Positions 17,630 through 26,338 are shown, numbered from the stretch's first letter. The stretch is 64,000 nucleotides of DNA from Pseudonocardia oroxyli (GCF_900102195.1 NZ_FNBE01000001.1:62001-126000); one strand, 5' to 3'. Program-made: numbers and translations. Notes: generated by a model not told the origin, from the sequence alone.

Positions 17630-18304
17630 TCAGAGCCTGCGCAGCCCGGCCAGCACCCGCTCCATCAGCGCCACGTCCGGGCCCTCGGCCGCCACGGTGC
17701 TGTGCACCTCGAGCGCACCCGTCACCGCCAGGTCGCCGACGACGACCCGGGCGACGCCGAGGGGGATCCCCAGCAGCGCCCCCACCTCGGCGACCGACTT
17801 CGGCTCGCGGCACAGGTCGAGGACCACCCGGTGCTCGACGAGCTCGGGTCGGGTCAGCGCCCCGGCCTGTGTGGACACCAGCGTCTCGATCGCCAGCTCG
17901 TAGCGCGACCGGGTGCGGCCCTTGGTGTAGAAGTACGGGCGCACGGCCAGGGAGCGGCCGGACTCGTCGAACTCCTCGTAGGCCGGTTCCTCGACGACGG
18001 GCGCGGCCGGCTCGGGGAGCACCAGGATCGGCTCCGGGTGGGCCTCCTTGTCCCGGCGCCGCCGCGACGACCCGCCGAACCGGGCGCCGGTGTAGCCGAC
18101 GTCCGGGACCTCGTGGAAGCCCGCGGGCTCCTGCGGCACGGCGGGCTCGGCAGGGGCCGCGGGCTCGGCGTCCACGACGGGGATGGCGGCCGTGTCCACC
18201 TCGGCGACGGCCTGGTCGTCCTTCTTCTTCTTGCGGCGCTTGCGCGGCGCACCGCCGAATCGCGCACCGGTGAATCCGATGTCGTAGTCGTCGGCCGGGG
18301 TCAT
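17630..18304 (-). CDS. DUF742 protein with duplicated GFTGARFGG motif, orphan of a conservon
   Basis: A 224-residue protein. The C-terminal ~110 residues (RPYFYTKGRTRSRYELAIET onward, with LTRPELVEH and a winged-helix-like IPLGVARVVVGDL) are DUF742, the CvnC component of actinobacterial conservons that link histidine kinases to small GTPases. The N-terminal half is acidic/Pro-rich and carries the same motif twice: IGFTGARFGG followed by a basic run (RKRRKKKK) at about 9-27, and VGYTGARFGG followed by RRRRDK at about 69-86. No CvnA, CvnB (roadblock) or CvnD (GTPase) gene is adjacent. ATG 18304. Divergent from the Pr6Pr gene across 257 bp. Confidence 0.82.
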   Translation of the reverse strand: MTPADDYDIGFTGARFGGAPRKRRKKKKDDQAVAEVDTAAIPVVDAEPAAPAEPAVPQEPAGFHEVPDVGYTGARFGGSSRRRRDKEAHPEPILVLPEPAAPVVEEPAYEEFDESGRSLAVRPYFYTKGRTRSRYELAIETLVSTQAGALTRPELVEHRVVLDLCREPKSVAEVGALLGIPLGVARVVVGDLAVTGALEVHSTVAAEGPDVALMERVLAGLRRL

Positions 18305-18561
18305 TGCTCTCCCTCTGCGGGCGCCGGGGTGTCCGGGGGGCGTCTTCGAGTCGCACGGTCCCCACGTCTCGTTACGAACCTGTGTCGCAGCGGTTCCACC
18401 GGGATGACGTTCGCGCTCCGTGTCCGGCTTCCGGCGATCGGGTGACCCGGCCGTGACGCTGCGTCCGCCCAGACCGACCGAAAGGGGACGAGCCGGACCG
18501 TCACCTGATCGCGCAGTGATCGTTATCGCCGCACGCGCGGCCCGCACACTACGTTTCGCGG

Positions 18562-19218
18562 GTGGCTCGGTATCTCCCGCTGGCGCGGCCCTGGTTCGGG
18601 CTCGTCGCCGCCGTCGCGCTGCTCGGCGTGCTCGTCCAGCTGATCGGCACCGCCACGGCGGGGCCCGCGCTGACCCCCACGTTCCCGACGCGCGGCGCCC
18701 AGGTGGCCAACGTCTTCGCCTACTTCACGATCCTGTCGAACCTGCTCGTCGGTGTCGTGCACGTGGCGCTCGCGATCCGGCCCGAGCGGACCTCCACGCT
18801 CTGGCGGGTGCTCGTGCTCGACGCCGCGGTCGCGATCGCCGTGACCGGGATCGTCTACAACCTGGTGCTGGCCCCCCTCGTGCACCTGACCGGCATCCAC
18901 GAGGTCGCCACGGTGCTCTGTCACATGGTCACCCCGGTGCTGGCGGTGCTCGGGTGGCTGCTGTTCGGGCCGCGCGGGCTCACGAGCGTGCGCGTCGTGC
19001 TGCTCACCGCCGTCTATCCCGTCGCGTGGCTCGCGTTCACCCTGGTGCGGGGTGCCGTCATCGCCTGGTACCCGTATCCGTTCGTCGACGTCGTCGCCCT
19101 CGGGTACGGCCGGGTCGCGATCAACTGCGTGGTGGTGGCGGTGCTGTTCCTCGGGTTGGGCTTCGGTGCGCTCGCCCTGGACCGCAGGCTCCCCGGCGTC
19201 CGCACCGACCCGGCATGA
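18562..19218 (+). CDS. Pr6Pr family membrane protein
   Basis: A 218-residue protein with six predicted membrane segments, including GLVAAVALLGVLVQLIG, FAYFTILSNLLVGVVHV, VAIAVTGIVYNLVLAP and CVVVAVLFLGLGFGAL. FTILSNLL and the later HMVTPVLAVLGWLLFGPRG with YPVAWLAFTLVRG are typical of the actinobacterial Pr6Pr (FAR-17a/AIG1-like) family, whose function is unknown. GTG 18562 begins the hydrophobic N-terminus directly. Seven bases separate it from the molybdopterin oxidoreductase gene, so it likely heads a three-gene operon. Confidence 0.85.
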   Translation: MARYLPLARPWFGLVAAVALLGVLVQLIGTATAGPALTPTFPTRGAQVANVFAYFTILSNLLVGVVHVALAIRPERTSTLWRVLVLDAAVAIAVTGIVYNLVLAPLVHLTGIHEVATVLCHMVTPVLAVLGWLLFGPRGLTSVRVVLLTAVYPVAWLAFTLVRGAVIAWYPYPFVDVVALGYGRVAINCVVVAVLFLGLGFGALALDRRLPGVRTDPA

Positions 19219-19225
19219 TGGAGCC

Positions 19226-19831
19226 ATGGCCATCACCCGTGGTTTCACCGGTCGGCGCAAGGACCGGGATCCCCGCCTGCCCCCGGGGCAGTACGACTCC
19301 GGCCGGGACTGGCCGGTGCTGAACGCCGAGCCCACCCCTCGGCTGCACACCGACCGCTGGACGTTCACGATCGAGGGCCTCGTCGCCGAGCCCGCGACGT
19401 GGACGTGGGACCAGATCCAGGCCCTGCCGCGCTCCCGCTACGAGGGCGCGATCCACTGCGTCACCACCTGGTCACGCTTCGACACGACCTTCGACGGCGT
19501 CTCCGTGGACACCCTCCTCGAGTCGGTCGAGCTCGACCCGGACGCCGCCTACGTGATGGCGACCTCGCACACCGGCTACACCACCAACCTGCCGCTGGAG
19601 GACGTCACCGACGGGAAGGCGTGGGTGGTCTGGGACGCCGACGGGGCGCCGCTCACCCCCGAACACGGCGGCCCGGCGCGGCTGCTGGTGCCGCACCTGT
19701 ACTTCTGGAAGTCCGCCAAATGGGTCTCGGGCCTGCGGATCATGGCCGAGGACGAGCAGGGGTTCTGGGAGCGCAACGGCTACCACGACCGCGGCGACCC
19801 CTGGCTCGAGCAGCGCTACCAGGGGGACTGA
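19226..19831 (+). CDS. Sulfite oxidase-like molybdopterin-dependent oxidoreductase
   Basis: A 201-residue protein of the oxidoreductase molybdopterin-binding fold (SUOX/YedY type). It keeps IEGLVAEPATWTWDQIQALP, the motif IHCVTTWSRFDTTFDGV in which Cys is the expected Mo ligand, SHTGYTTNLPLEDV and HLYFWKSAKWVSGLRI. There is no signal peptide, so it is probably cytoplasmic. The next gene, one base away, is a flavin reductase-like protein, suggesting a two-component reductase that draws electrons from NAD(P)H. The substrate is not evident. ATG 19226 is chosen because it directly precedes MAITRGFTGRR, usual in homologues. Confidence 0.9.
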   Translation: MAITRGFTGRRKDRDPRLPPGQYDSGRDWPVLNAEPTPRLHTDRWTFTIEGLVAEPATWTWDQIQALPRSRYEGAIHCVTTWSRFDTTFDGVSVDTLLESVELDPDAAYVMATSHTGYTTNLPLEDVTDGKAWVVWDADGAPLTPEHGGPARLLVPHLYFWKSAKWVSGLRIMAEDEQGFWERNGYHDRGDPWLEQRYQGD

Positions 19832-19832
19832 G

Positions 19833-20516
19833 GTGCCGAGCTGGCAGACCGCGACCGTGGTCGACGTCCGTCGGGAGACCCCGTCCGCCAAGACGCTGCG
19901 CCTGCGGCTGCCGACGGTCTCCGCGCACGTCGCCGGGCAGTACTACGTGCTGCGCCTGACCGCGGACGACGGCTACACCGCCTCCCGGGACTACTCGGTC
20001 GCCTCGGTACCCGGGTCGGACACGATCGACCTCACCGTGGAGCTGCTGCCGGGCGGCGAGGTCTCGGGCTTCCTGCACGACGTCGTCGAGGTCGGCGACG
20101 AGCTGGAGGTCCGGGGGCCGATCGGCGGCTGGTTCGCGTGGGACGGGTCGGCGCCCGCGCTCGGCGTCGCGGGCGGGTCGGGCGTGGTGCCGCTGATGTC
20201 GATGCTGCGCCTGTCCCGGGAGCGGACGACCGCGCCGTTCCGGCTGCTGGTCTCCGCCCGCCGCCCCGCGGACCTCTACTACGCGGACGAGCTGACCGGC
20301 CCCGAGGTCTCCGTCGCCTACACACGCCAGACCCCGCCGGGCTACGGCCGCGCCGCGGGCCGCCTGGTCGCCGAGGACCTCGCGGGCCTGCTGACCCCGG
20401 ACCAGACGGTCTACGTCTGCGGCACCCCGCCCTTCTGCGACCACGCGACGGACCTCCTCCAGTCCGCGGGCGTGGACGCGAGCCGCATCCGCGCCGAACG
20501 CTTCGGCCCCAGCTGA
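19833..20516 (+). CDS. Ferredoxin reductase-like FAD/NAD(P)-binding oxidoreductase
   Basis: A 227-residue two-domain flavin reductase. The FAD-binding barrel contains SRDYSVAS (the RxYSxxS flavin motif, about 51-58) and the NAD(P) domain contains VAGGSGVVPLMSML (about 112-125), with VYVCGTPPFCDHA near the C-terminus. No 2Fe-2S domain is present. GTG 19833 starts one base after the molybdopterin oxidoreductase stop, so the two are surely co-translated and probably form one electron-transfer system. Confidence 0.9.
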   Translation: MPSWQTATVVDVRRETPSAKTLRLRLPTVSAHVAGQYYVLRLTADDGYTASRDYSVASVPGSDTIDLTVELLPGGEVSGFLHDVVEVGDELEVRGPIGGWFAWDGSAPALGVAGGSGVVPLMSMLRLSRERTTAPFRLLVSARRPADLYYADELTGPEVSVAYTRQTPPGYGRAAGRLVAEDLAGLLTPDQTVYVCGTPPFCDHATDLLQSAGVDASRIRAERFGPS

Positions 20517-20558
20517 CCCGCGAGTCCCCCGTTCCGGACCCGCGAGTCCGCGCTCCGC

Positions 20559-21359
20559 TCACGCCCGGCGGTACATCTCCGCCGCCGCTCGTGAGAAGCC
20601 GTCGGGGACGCCCGCGGCGAGCAGGGTGTCGGCCGCCTCCTCCATCTCCGCGACCCAGCGCCAGCCCTTCTCCTTGGCGACCCGCGACGCGGCCCCGAGC
20701 CGGGCGGGGTAGTCCACCCCGGTCCGGGCGAGCTCCTCGCGCAGCGCCTCGTCGACGTCGAGGGCGCGGGCGGCCTCGTCCAGCGCAAGCCAGATCGCCG
20801 ACAGCGCCTTGCTCTGCAGCGCGAAGCACGCCTTGAGCGCGCTCGCCCGACCCAGCTCCGGCCCCAGGTGGCGGGCCTCGAACGGGGTCCCCGCGAACAG
20901 GGCCTCGACGAGGGGTGCGTGCGGCCCGGACAGCCAGAGCACGGTCGTCCCCCGCTCCCAGGCGGGCGGGCCGATGACGGCGCCGTCGACCAGGCCGTCG
21001 TCCGGGAAGAGCTCGGCCATCCCGGAGACGGTGGCGGGCGACACGGCGTTGGCGTCGACGTAGAGCGGGCGCCGCGGCTGCCCCTCGACGGCGGCCGCGA
21101 CCTGCTCCGCGACCTCGCGTGCCGCGCCGGGCGGGCAGATCGAGATGACGACGTGGGCGCGGCGGGCGAGCTCGGCGACGTCCGGGACGGCGACCAGGTC
21201 GGCCAGCTCGGCGCGCTTCGACGTGGCCTGCGAACGGTCGGCCGCGGCCCAGATCACCGCGCCGGCGCGGGGTTTGAGCGCCGAACCGATCGCGGCGCCC
21301 ATCGCGCCCGGGTGCAGGATCCCGATGACGGGCCGGTCCGGCAGCTCCCACTCGCTCAC
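20559..21359 (-). CDS. NAD(P)-dependent dehydrogenase, 6-phosphogluconate/3-hydroxyisobutyrate dehydrogenase-like (DUF1932)
   Basis: A 266-residue protein with an N-terminal Rossmann fold (IGILHPGAMGAAIGSALK, about 11-28), a cofactor-site stretch VVISICPPGAAREVAEQV and YVDANAVSPATV in place of the substrate loop of beta-hydroxyacid dehydrogenases. GRASALKACFALQSKAL provides the conserved Lys-containing helix (Lys in LKACFA), and the C-terminal helical domain is short, as in DUF1932 proteins. Substrate unknown. GTG 21359 overlaps the stop of the upstream hydrolase gene by 4 bp. Confidence 0.85.
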   Translation of the reverse strand: MSEWELPDRPVIGILHPGAMGAAIGSALKPRAGAVIWAAADRSQATSKRAELADLVAVPDVAELARRAHVVISICPPGAAREVAEQVAAAVEGQPRRPLYVDANAVSPATVSGMAELFPDDGLVDGAVIGPPAWERGTTVLWLSGPHAPLVEALFAGTPFEARHLGPELGRASALKACFALQSKALSAIWLALDEAARALDVDEALREELARTGVDYPARLGAASRVAKEKGWRWVAEMEEAADTLLAAGVPDGFSRAAAEMYRRA

Positions 21360-22204
21360 GGCTCCATCATGCCCCTCCGGCCGGGGGCGTGCCGATCATG
21401 GATCCGAGTGCGGTGAGCCGGTCGCGCAGGTCGAGCAGGACCTCGAGCCGCGCCCGGGACCACCCACACGGCCAGGGCGAGGGTGGCGGCGGTCAGCACC
21501 GGGGCCACCAGCAGCGACTCGACGCGGCCGCCTGCGCGGAACCGGAGTGAGCGCGGGCTCCCCACCGGGTACCAGTGCCTGCCGCGGATCGGCAGCGGCC
21601 AGAGCAGCGGTGCGCCGGACTCGGTCACCGCGTCGCCGAGTGAGTGCACGAGCATCCCCAGCCCGACCGCGAGGCCGAGCCAGCCCGCCGTCCCGGCCGT
21701 CCCGGCCGTCCCACCCGGGAGGGCGGTCTCCGCGGCCCAGGTCAGACCCGCGGCGATGACCAGCGACGGCGGACCGGGGACGAGGCCGTCGAGCCCCTTG
21801 ATCGCGAGCGCCAGGCAGACGAACAGCACCCCGACCGTGACCGGGGTCCCCCACCGCGCGCTCGCCGCGGCCACTGCGCCGCCCAGCAGGAGCGCGCCGG
21901 CGAGGGTGTGGGTGAGGCCGCGGTGCGTGCCGCGGCCGCTGTCGCGGGGCCCGCGCGTCAGCCGGAAGACCAGGGCGGACAGCGGGCGCACGGCGTGGGC
22001 CGCGAGCCAGGAGGCCCACGAGAACCGGCGGGTCGCGGTCGAGCTGGGATGGTCGAGGTCCGGCAGGAGCGCGGCACCCGCCGTGACCCCGGCGAACGTG
22101 AGGATGCCGCCCGCCGTCGGCGTCATCCCGACGGTCTGCGGCGCCAGCCCCGCGATCACCAGCCCGAGGGCCGCTCCCGACGTGGCGTGACTGACCCCGA
22201 GCAC
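21356..22204 (-). CDS. YdjM-type membrane-bound metal-dependent hydrolase
   Basis: A 282-residue membrane protein of the LexA-regulated YdjM/YfhO-like family. Metal-binding signatures are VSHATSGAALG near the start, LLPDLDHPSST (about 47-57), HRGLTHTLAG (about 92-101) and LVHSLGDAVTESG (about 185-197), separated by several hydrophobic helices. The family's substrate is poorly known (phospholipid- or prenyl-related hydrolysis has been suggested). GTG 22204 chosen. The stop overlaps the following dehydrogenase start by 4 bp. I saw no clear SOS box upstream, where the palindromic tandem array lies instead. Confidence 0.8.
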   Translation of the reverse strand: MLGVSHATSGAALGLVIAGLAPQTVGMTPTAGGILTFAGVTAGAALLPDLDHPSSTATRRFSWASWLAAHAVRPLSALVFRLTRGPRDSGRGTHRGLTHTLAGALLLGGAVAAASARWGTPVTVGVLFVCLALAIKGLDGLVPGPPSLVIAAGLTWAAETALPGGTAGTAGTAGWLGLAVGLGMLVHSLGDAVTESGAPLLWPLPIRGRHWYPVGSPRSLRFRAGGRVESLLVAPVLTAATLALAVWVVPGAARGPARPARPAHRTRIHDRHAPGRRGMMEP

Positions 22205-22281
22205 CGGGTGACCCTATGCCGCCGCGGCTCCGCATCCGGGCCACCACGCCGTGCCCGGCGACTCGCGCCTCCGGGCTCGCC

Positions 22282-22424
22282 GACGCTTGGGCGTCCCAAG
22301 CGTCGCTCACCGGCGCTTGGGCCGCCCAAGCGTCACTCGCCGACGCTTGGGCGTCCCCAGCGTCGCTCAGCGACGCTTGGGCGTCCCAAGCGTCACTCAG
22401 CGGTGCTTGGGCCGCCCCAGCGTC
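22282..22424. repeat. Five-unit 30-bp palindromic tandem array
   Basis: Five units start at 22282, 22312, 22342, 22372 and 22402 with an exact 30-bp period. Each contains a 10-bp inverted repeat, GACGCTTGGG / CCCAAGCGTC, around a 3-base centre (best in units 1 and 4). Units 2 and 5 carry paired or single base changes that mostly keep the stem. It lies in the 282-bp gap between the divergent hydrolase and aldolase genes. There are no unique spacers, so it is not CRISPR. The array could be a multi-site operator or a serial hairpin region. Confidence 0.85.
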
Positions 22425-22486
22425 AGACCTCGCGCGCACGGAGCCGAGGACTCGCGAGGCCGGGCCGCGCGGGGTAGGACTCGGGG

Positions 22487-23182
22487 GTGGAGATTGGCGC
22501 CGGGGCGGTCGTCGGGTGGTGTGCGGTCGGGGCGACCGCCACGGTGGAGATGGTGGCGCGATCGGGGGTGGACCTCGTCTGTCTCGACGCCCAGCACGGC
22601 GTGCTCGGTGATCTCCTCCCCCTGCTCCAGGCCTGCGGCGAGACGCCCGCGCTGGTCCGGGTGTCGCACAACGCTCCGGAGCCCATCGCCCAGGCGCTCG
22701 ACCGGGGCGCGGCCGGGGTGATCGTGCCGTTGGTGGACTCGGCCACGGAGGCGGCCGCCGCGGCCGCGGCGTGTGCCTACCCGCCCGCGGGCACCCGCAG
22801 CTTCGGGCCGTCCCGCGTGGGGTGGACCGGCCGGGACGTGCTCGCCCCCGGCGGCTGCGTGATCATGATCGAGACCATGGCGGCCGTCGCCGACCTGGAC
22901 GCGATCGCCGCGGTCCCCGGCGTCGACGCCCTGTTCGTCGGGCCCTCGGACCTGTCGTTGAGCTCGGGACGCGGCGCGGTGCCGCCCCTGGACGACCCCG
23001 GCTACCGCGACCTGCTGCGCGGGATCACCGGCGCGACCGACCTCCCCGTCGGGGTGTTCTGCGGCGATCCCGAGTGGGCGCCGCGCTACCGGGAGCTCGG
23101 GTTCACGTGGCTGACGTTGCCCGCGGAGGCGACGCTGTTGCAGCAGGGGCTCCGAGCGGCGGTGCGTCGGTCACGCGGCTGA
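22487..23182 (+). CDS. HpcH/HpaI-family class II aldolase
   Basis: A 231-residue TIM-barrel aldolase. Conserved residues are visible in VDLVCLDAQHGVL (His acting as base), LVRVSHNAPEPIAQALDRGAAGVIVP, SFGPSRVGW, VIMIETMAAV (Glu metal ligand) and ALFVGPSDLSLSSG (Asp metal ligand). These enzymes cleave 2-keto-4-hydroxy acids (for example 2,4-dihydroxyhept-2-enedioate) to pyruvate or related keto acids, using a divalent metal. GTG 22487 is chosen. The 3' end overlaps the convergent FUSC gene by 80 bp. Confidence 0.9.
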   Translation: MEIGAGAVVGWCAVGATATVEMVARSGVDLVCLDAQHGVLGDLLPLLQACGETPALVRVSHNAPEPIAQALDRGAAGVIVPLVDSATEAAAAAAACAYPPAGTRSFGPSRVGWTGRDVLAPGGCVIMIETMAAVADLDAIAAVPGVDALFVGPSDLSLSSGRGAVPPLDDPGYRDLLRGITGATDLPVGVFCGDPEWAPRYRELGFTWLTLPAEATLLQQGLRAAVRRSRG

Positions 23183-25259
23183 GGTCGCCGCGCAGGCCGT
23201 CGAGCCAGACCCGCAGGTCGGAGAGGTGGAACAGGTCCGGTCCGAGGTCGGTCGGCCAGTCCAGCACCGGCGGGGGCAGCGTGGGGGCCGTGAGTGCGGT
23301 GCGGTCCCGACGCGCCAGGCCGAGCGCGACGTGCTCGAAGCGGGCCGCGACGTCCGCCGCCGCCTGGTCGAGCGGGCCCACGCAGCTGAGCAACCGGCCC
23401 GTCGGGCAGTCCCGGACCAGCGTCTCCGCGCCGCGCACGGCGTGGTGGCCCGCGGAGAGCGTCGCCTGCCAGTCGACGATCCCCTGCTTGGGGTGTCGCT
23501 CGGCGGCGTAGAGGGCGTAGGTCGTCTCGGCGAGCAGCCCGGTCCGGCGGGCGCGCGGCAGCGCGTCCCCGGGCCGCGCCCCCTCGGCCACCACCCGCAC
23601 GGTCTCCCGCACGACGCCCGCCGCGTCCGCCAGGAACTCCGCCACCGACCGGTGCAGCTCCCCCGATCCGCCGCGCGGCCAGGCCACGAGCCCGGCGGCG
23701 ATGCCGACGACCGCCCCGACGGCGACGTCGAACAGCCGGGCCTCGGCCAGGTGCCAGTCGGCGGGACTGAGCTGGGCGAACACCATCGAGATGACCAGGG
23801 TGAACAGCGCCTGGGCCGCTCCCGCACCGAGCAGCGGCCCCGCTGAGAACCCGACGACCATCACGACCGGCAGCACCACGGCGTAGACCAGGGGCGGGAA
23901 CCCCACCACCAGGATCGCGGCCGCGAGCAGCGCGCCGCACGTGGTTCCGATGATCGCCGGGCGCAGCGTCGAGCGGGTCTCGGCGGCCGTGGTGCGCAGG
24001 ACGGTGAGGATCGTGAGCAGCACCCAGAAGCCGTGGGACAGGTCGAAGAAGCCGGCGAGGAACCGGGCCGCGCCGAGCGCCAGCGCGAGCCGCAACGCGC
24101 CCTGGAAGAACACCGACCGCGGGGTGAGGTGCCCGCGCACCCGCCGCCAGTAGAGCGCCGGTTCGCTCTCGTGGGCGAACCAGAACAGCCCGGGCCGGGC
24201 CTCGGGGGGCGTGCGGTCCGGCGGGACGGGGGCACCCGCCGCGATCCGCAGGGCCGTGACCAGCGAGGTCGCCCACTCCGCGAGCATCAGCGCGGTCGAG
24301 CCCAGCCGAAGGTTCTCGACCGGGAGGCCGTCGGGCGAGGTGGCCGACCGGACCGCCCGGAACCCGGTGAGCGCGGCGGTCATCCGGTCGGTGTCCGGCA
24401 GCGGCCCGGTGCCGCCGAGCCAGGCGCCCGCGGCCGCGACACAGCCCGCGACCTCGCGCAGCAGCGCGGTCGCCGCGGGCAGGTCGGGCCCGGTCCGCTC
24501 GTCGCGGCGGGTGAGGTCGGCGGCGCGCCCGATGAGCAGGCGGGTGGTGGCGGCGGCGATGGTGAGCGCCCGGTCGCGTCGGCTCGCCGAGGCGGGTGTC
24601 TGTCCCGGCGGGAGCCGCGACGGCCGCAGCTCCTCCGACGCGTCCAGCGCGGCGGGCAGCGCCGCGGCCAGCCGGTCCCGCCCGCCGCCCGCCCAGTCGT
24701 CCGCCACGGCGTCGAGACACACGGCCAGGGACGCGACCGCCGCCCGCAGCCGGTCCCGGTAGGGCCGGGGATCGGGCTCCGGCCACAGCAGCACCTCGGC
24801 GAGGGCCAACAGCGCCACCGCCAGCACGAACCCGAGCAGCCGCCAGCCCAGCGACCCGGGATCGTAGGGCGGGAAGGACGGCAGGATGTAGAGCAGCTGG
24901 CTGCCCGCCGCGATCCCGACGAGTCGCGACCCGCCGACCCCCACGAAGCTCACGGCGAACCCGAGCACGAGCATCCCGAGGGTGGCCGTGGCGAGGTGCA
25001 CGGACAGCAGCGTGCCGAGGGTGATGAGCACCGAGCCGACGGGCAGCATCAGGGCCAGGGTCCGCAGGCGCCGCGCGCGGTCGCCGGTGATCTGGGACAG
25101 GATCCCGAGGGCGACCGCGCCGAACAGCGCGTAGGTGGCCATCACGGCGTTGTCGAGGGCGTACCGGCTCAGGTAGAAGCCGAGGCACGCGACGATCGTG
25201 ACGCGCGCAGCCCGCCGCACCGCGACCAGACCCGGGTCGTGCCGGCGCAACCAGCCCAC
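23103..25259 (-). CDS. FUSC family membrane protein (aromatic acid exporter-like)
   Basis: A 718-residue protein with the fusaric-acid-resistance/YccS layout: an N-terminal bundle of about six membrane helices (residues 15-190), a soluble helical region, a second bundle (about 390-540, with GALRLALALGAARFLAGFF and FWVLLTILTVLRTT), then a C-terminal cytoplasmic domain. Such proteins export aromatic acids or are uncharacterised efflux components. GTG 25259 begins MGWLRRHDPG immediately before the first helix. The last 26 codons overlap the aldolase gene on the other strand, which is unusual for two genes that both look intact. Confidence 0.85.
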   Translation of the reverse strand: MGWLRRHDPGLVAVRRAARVTIVACLGFYLSRYALDNAVMATYALFGAVALGILSQITGDRARRLRTLALMLPVGSVLITLGTLLSVHLATATLGMLVLGFAVSFVGVGGSRLVGIAAGSQLLYILPSFPPYDPGSLGWRLLGFVLAVALLALAEVLLWPEPDPRPYRDRLRAAVASLAVCLDAVADDWAGGGRDRLAAALPAALDASEELRPSRLPPGQTPASASRRDRALTIAAATTRLLIGRAADLTRRDERTGPDLPAATALLREVAGCVAAAGAWLGGTGPLPDTDRMTAALTGFRAVRSATSPDGLPVENLRLGSTALMLAEWATSLVTALRIAAGAPVPPDRTPPEARPGLFWFAHESEPALYWRRVRGHLTPRSVFFQGALRLALALGAARFLAGFFDLSHGFWVLLTILTVLRTTAAETRSTLRPAIIGTTCGALLAAAILVVGFPPLVYAVVLPVVMVVGFSAGPLLGAGAAQALFTLVISMVFAQLSPADWHLAEARLFDVAVGAVVGIAAGLVAWPRGGSGELHRSVAEFLADAAGVVRETVRVVAEGARPGDALPRARRTGLLAETTYALYAAERHPKQGIVDWQATLSAGHHAVRGAETLVRDCPTGRLLSCVGPLDQAAADVAARFEHVALGLARRDRTALTAPTLPPPVLDWPTDLGPDLFHLSDLRVWLDGLRGDLSRVTDAPPLGAPAATASPPRATSAT

Positions 25260-25315
25260 CGGCGGAGCCTACTGCGGCGGGGCCCCGCCGCGGCACGTCC
25301 GCGCGGTGGACGAGC

Positions 25316-26338
25316 TCACCCCAGGTGCGGCTGGGGGACGGTGCCCCGGCGGTCCTTGAGCCGTTTGGGCCAGAAGTGCTGGATGGACGCGTTGAAGTGC
25401 GCACCGACCACGATCGCCATGCCGATGAAGAAGGTGGCCAGCAGGAAGGCGATGGGCGCGGCGAGCGCGCCGTAGGTGTACCCGGTGCCGAGCAGCCAGT
25501 TGATGTAGACACGCAGGCCGGTGGCCCCGACCAGGAACACGACGGCGGCGAGCACCGCGCCGGGCAGCCCCCGGTACCACGGCGGCTTGGCCGGCAGCGC
25601 CAGCTTGTAGAGCGTGGTCAGGGCGAGGATCAGCCCGACCCCGAGCACCGGGTAGTACAGCCAGCCGATCAGCTGGATCGCCGTGTCCTGCCAGGACGCG
25701 GGCAGCAGCTTCGGCAGCCGGTCGGGGCCCAGCGCGAGCAGCGGCAGCGAGACGATCCCGCCGACCAGCCCCACGATGTACATCAGCAGCGCGAGGATCC
25801 GCTGCCACACGGGGTTGCGGACGCCGTACTGGTCGTGCGCGCGGGTGATCGCGTCGACGAACGACGACATCGCCGACGAGCCGGACCACAGCGAGATGAC
25901 GAAGCCGAGCGAGACGAGCTCCCCGCGGCCGGTGGTGAGCAGTTGCTCGATGGTGGGCGCGATGATCTCGTCGACCGCGTTGTCGCTGAACACGATGGAG
26001 GCGCCTGCGACGAGCTGGCGTTGGGCGAGGTTGATCGTGTCCGGCCCGAACCAGTCCCCGATGTAGCCGAGCGCGCCGAGCAGCCCCAGCAGCAGCGGCG
26101 GGAGGGAGAGGGTCTGCCAGAACGCCGCGGAGGCGGACTCGCTGAAGATGTTGTCGTCCCAGGCCCGCACGGCGGTCCGCTTGAGCAGCAGCCAGACCCC
26201 GCGCAGGCCGCTCGGGCGGGGCCGCCCGTCGGCGGTCAGCTTCACCGTGGGCGCGTCCGGGCCGGGGTCGAGCTGCGGCTCGGGCGCGTCCGGGCGCGCC
26301 TCCGCGCGCTCGGTCTCCCGCCCGGCCACATCCGTCAT
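25316..26338 (-). CDS. YihY/BrkB (YhjD) family inner-membrane protein
   Basis: A 340-residue protein. An acidic, Pro-rich N-terminal tail (1-about 40) precedes six hydrophobic helices. WDDNIFSESASAAFWQTLSL, LVSLGFVISLWSGSSAMSSF and LYKLALPAKPPWYRGLPGA are typical of the YihY/virulence factor BrkB family, once mis-called ribonuclease BN. Its function is not established; YhjD has been linked to lipid A/LPS-like lipid transport in other bacteria. ATG 26338 chosen. Downstream by 56 bp lies the FUSC gene on the same strand. Confidence 0.88.
   Translation of the reverse strand: MTDVAGRETERAEARPDAPEPQLDPGPDAPTVKLTADGRPRPSGLRGVWLLLKRTAVRAWDDNIFSESASAAFWQTLSLPPLLLGLLGALGYIGDWFGPDTINLAQRQLVAGASIVFSDNAVDEIIAPTIEQLLTTGRGELVSLGFVISLWSGSSAMSSFVDAITRAHDQYGVRNPVWQRILALLMYIVGLVGGIVSLPLLALGPDRLPKLLPASWQDTAIQLIGWLYYPVLGVGLILALTTLYKLALPAKPPWYRGLPGAVLAAVVFLVGATGLRVYINWLLGTGYTYGALAAPIAFLLATFFIGMAIVVGAHFNASIQHFWPKRLKDRRGTVPQPHLG

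Noticed and set aside
16377-18365. Single long protein fusing acyl-CoA dehydrogenase with upstream sequence
   Set aside because: The upstream part is out of frame with the DUF742 gene, which has its own start and family match. The dehydrogenase starts at 17573.
22282-22424. CRISPR-like array
   Set aside because: Units are contiguous with no unique spacers, and no cas genes are near.
22216-22611. Open frame carrying 10-residue repeats (SLADAWASQA type)
   Set aside because: It is the 30-bp palindromic array read in frame, and overlaps the aldolase gene. Both strands give similar repeats and no ribosome site or homologue is evident.
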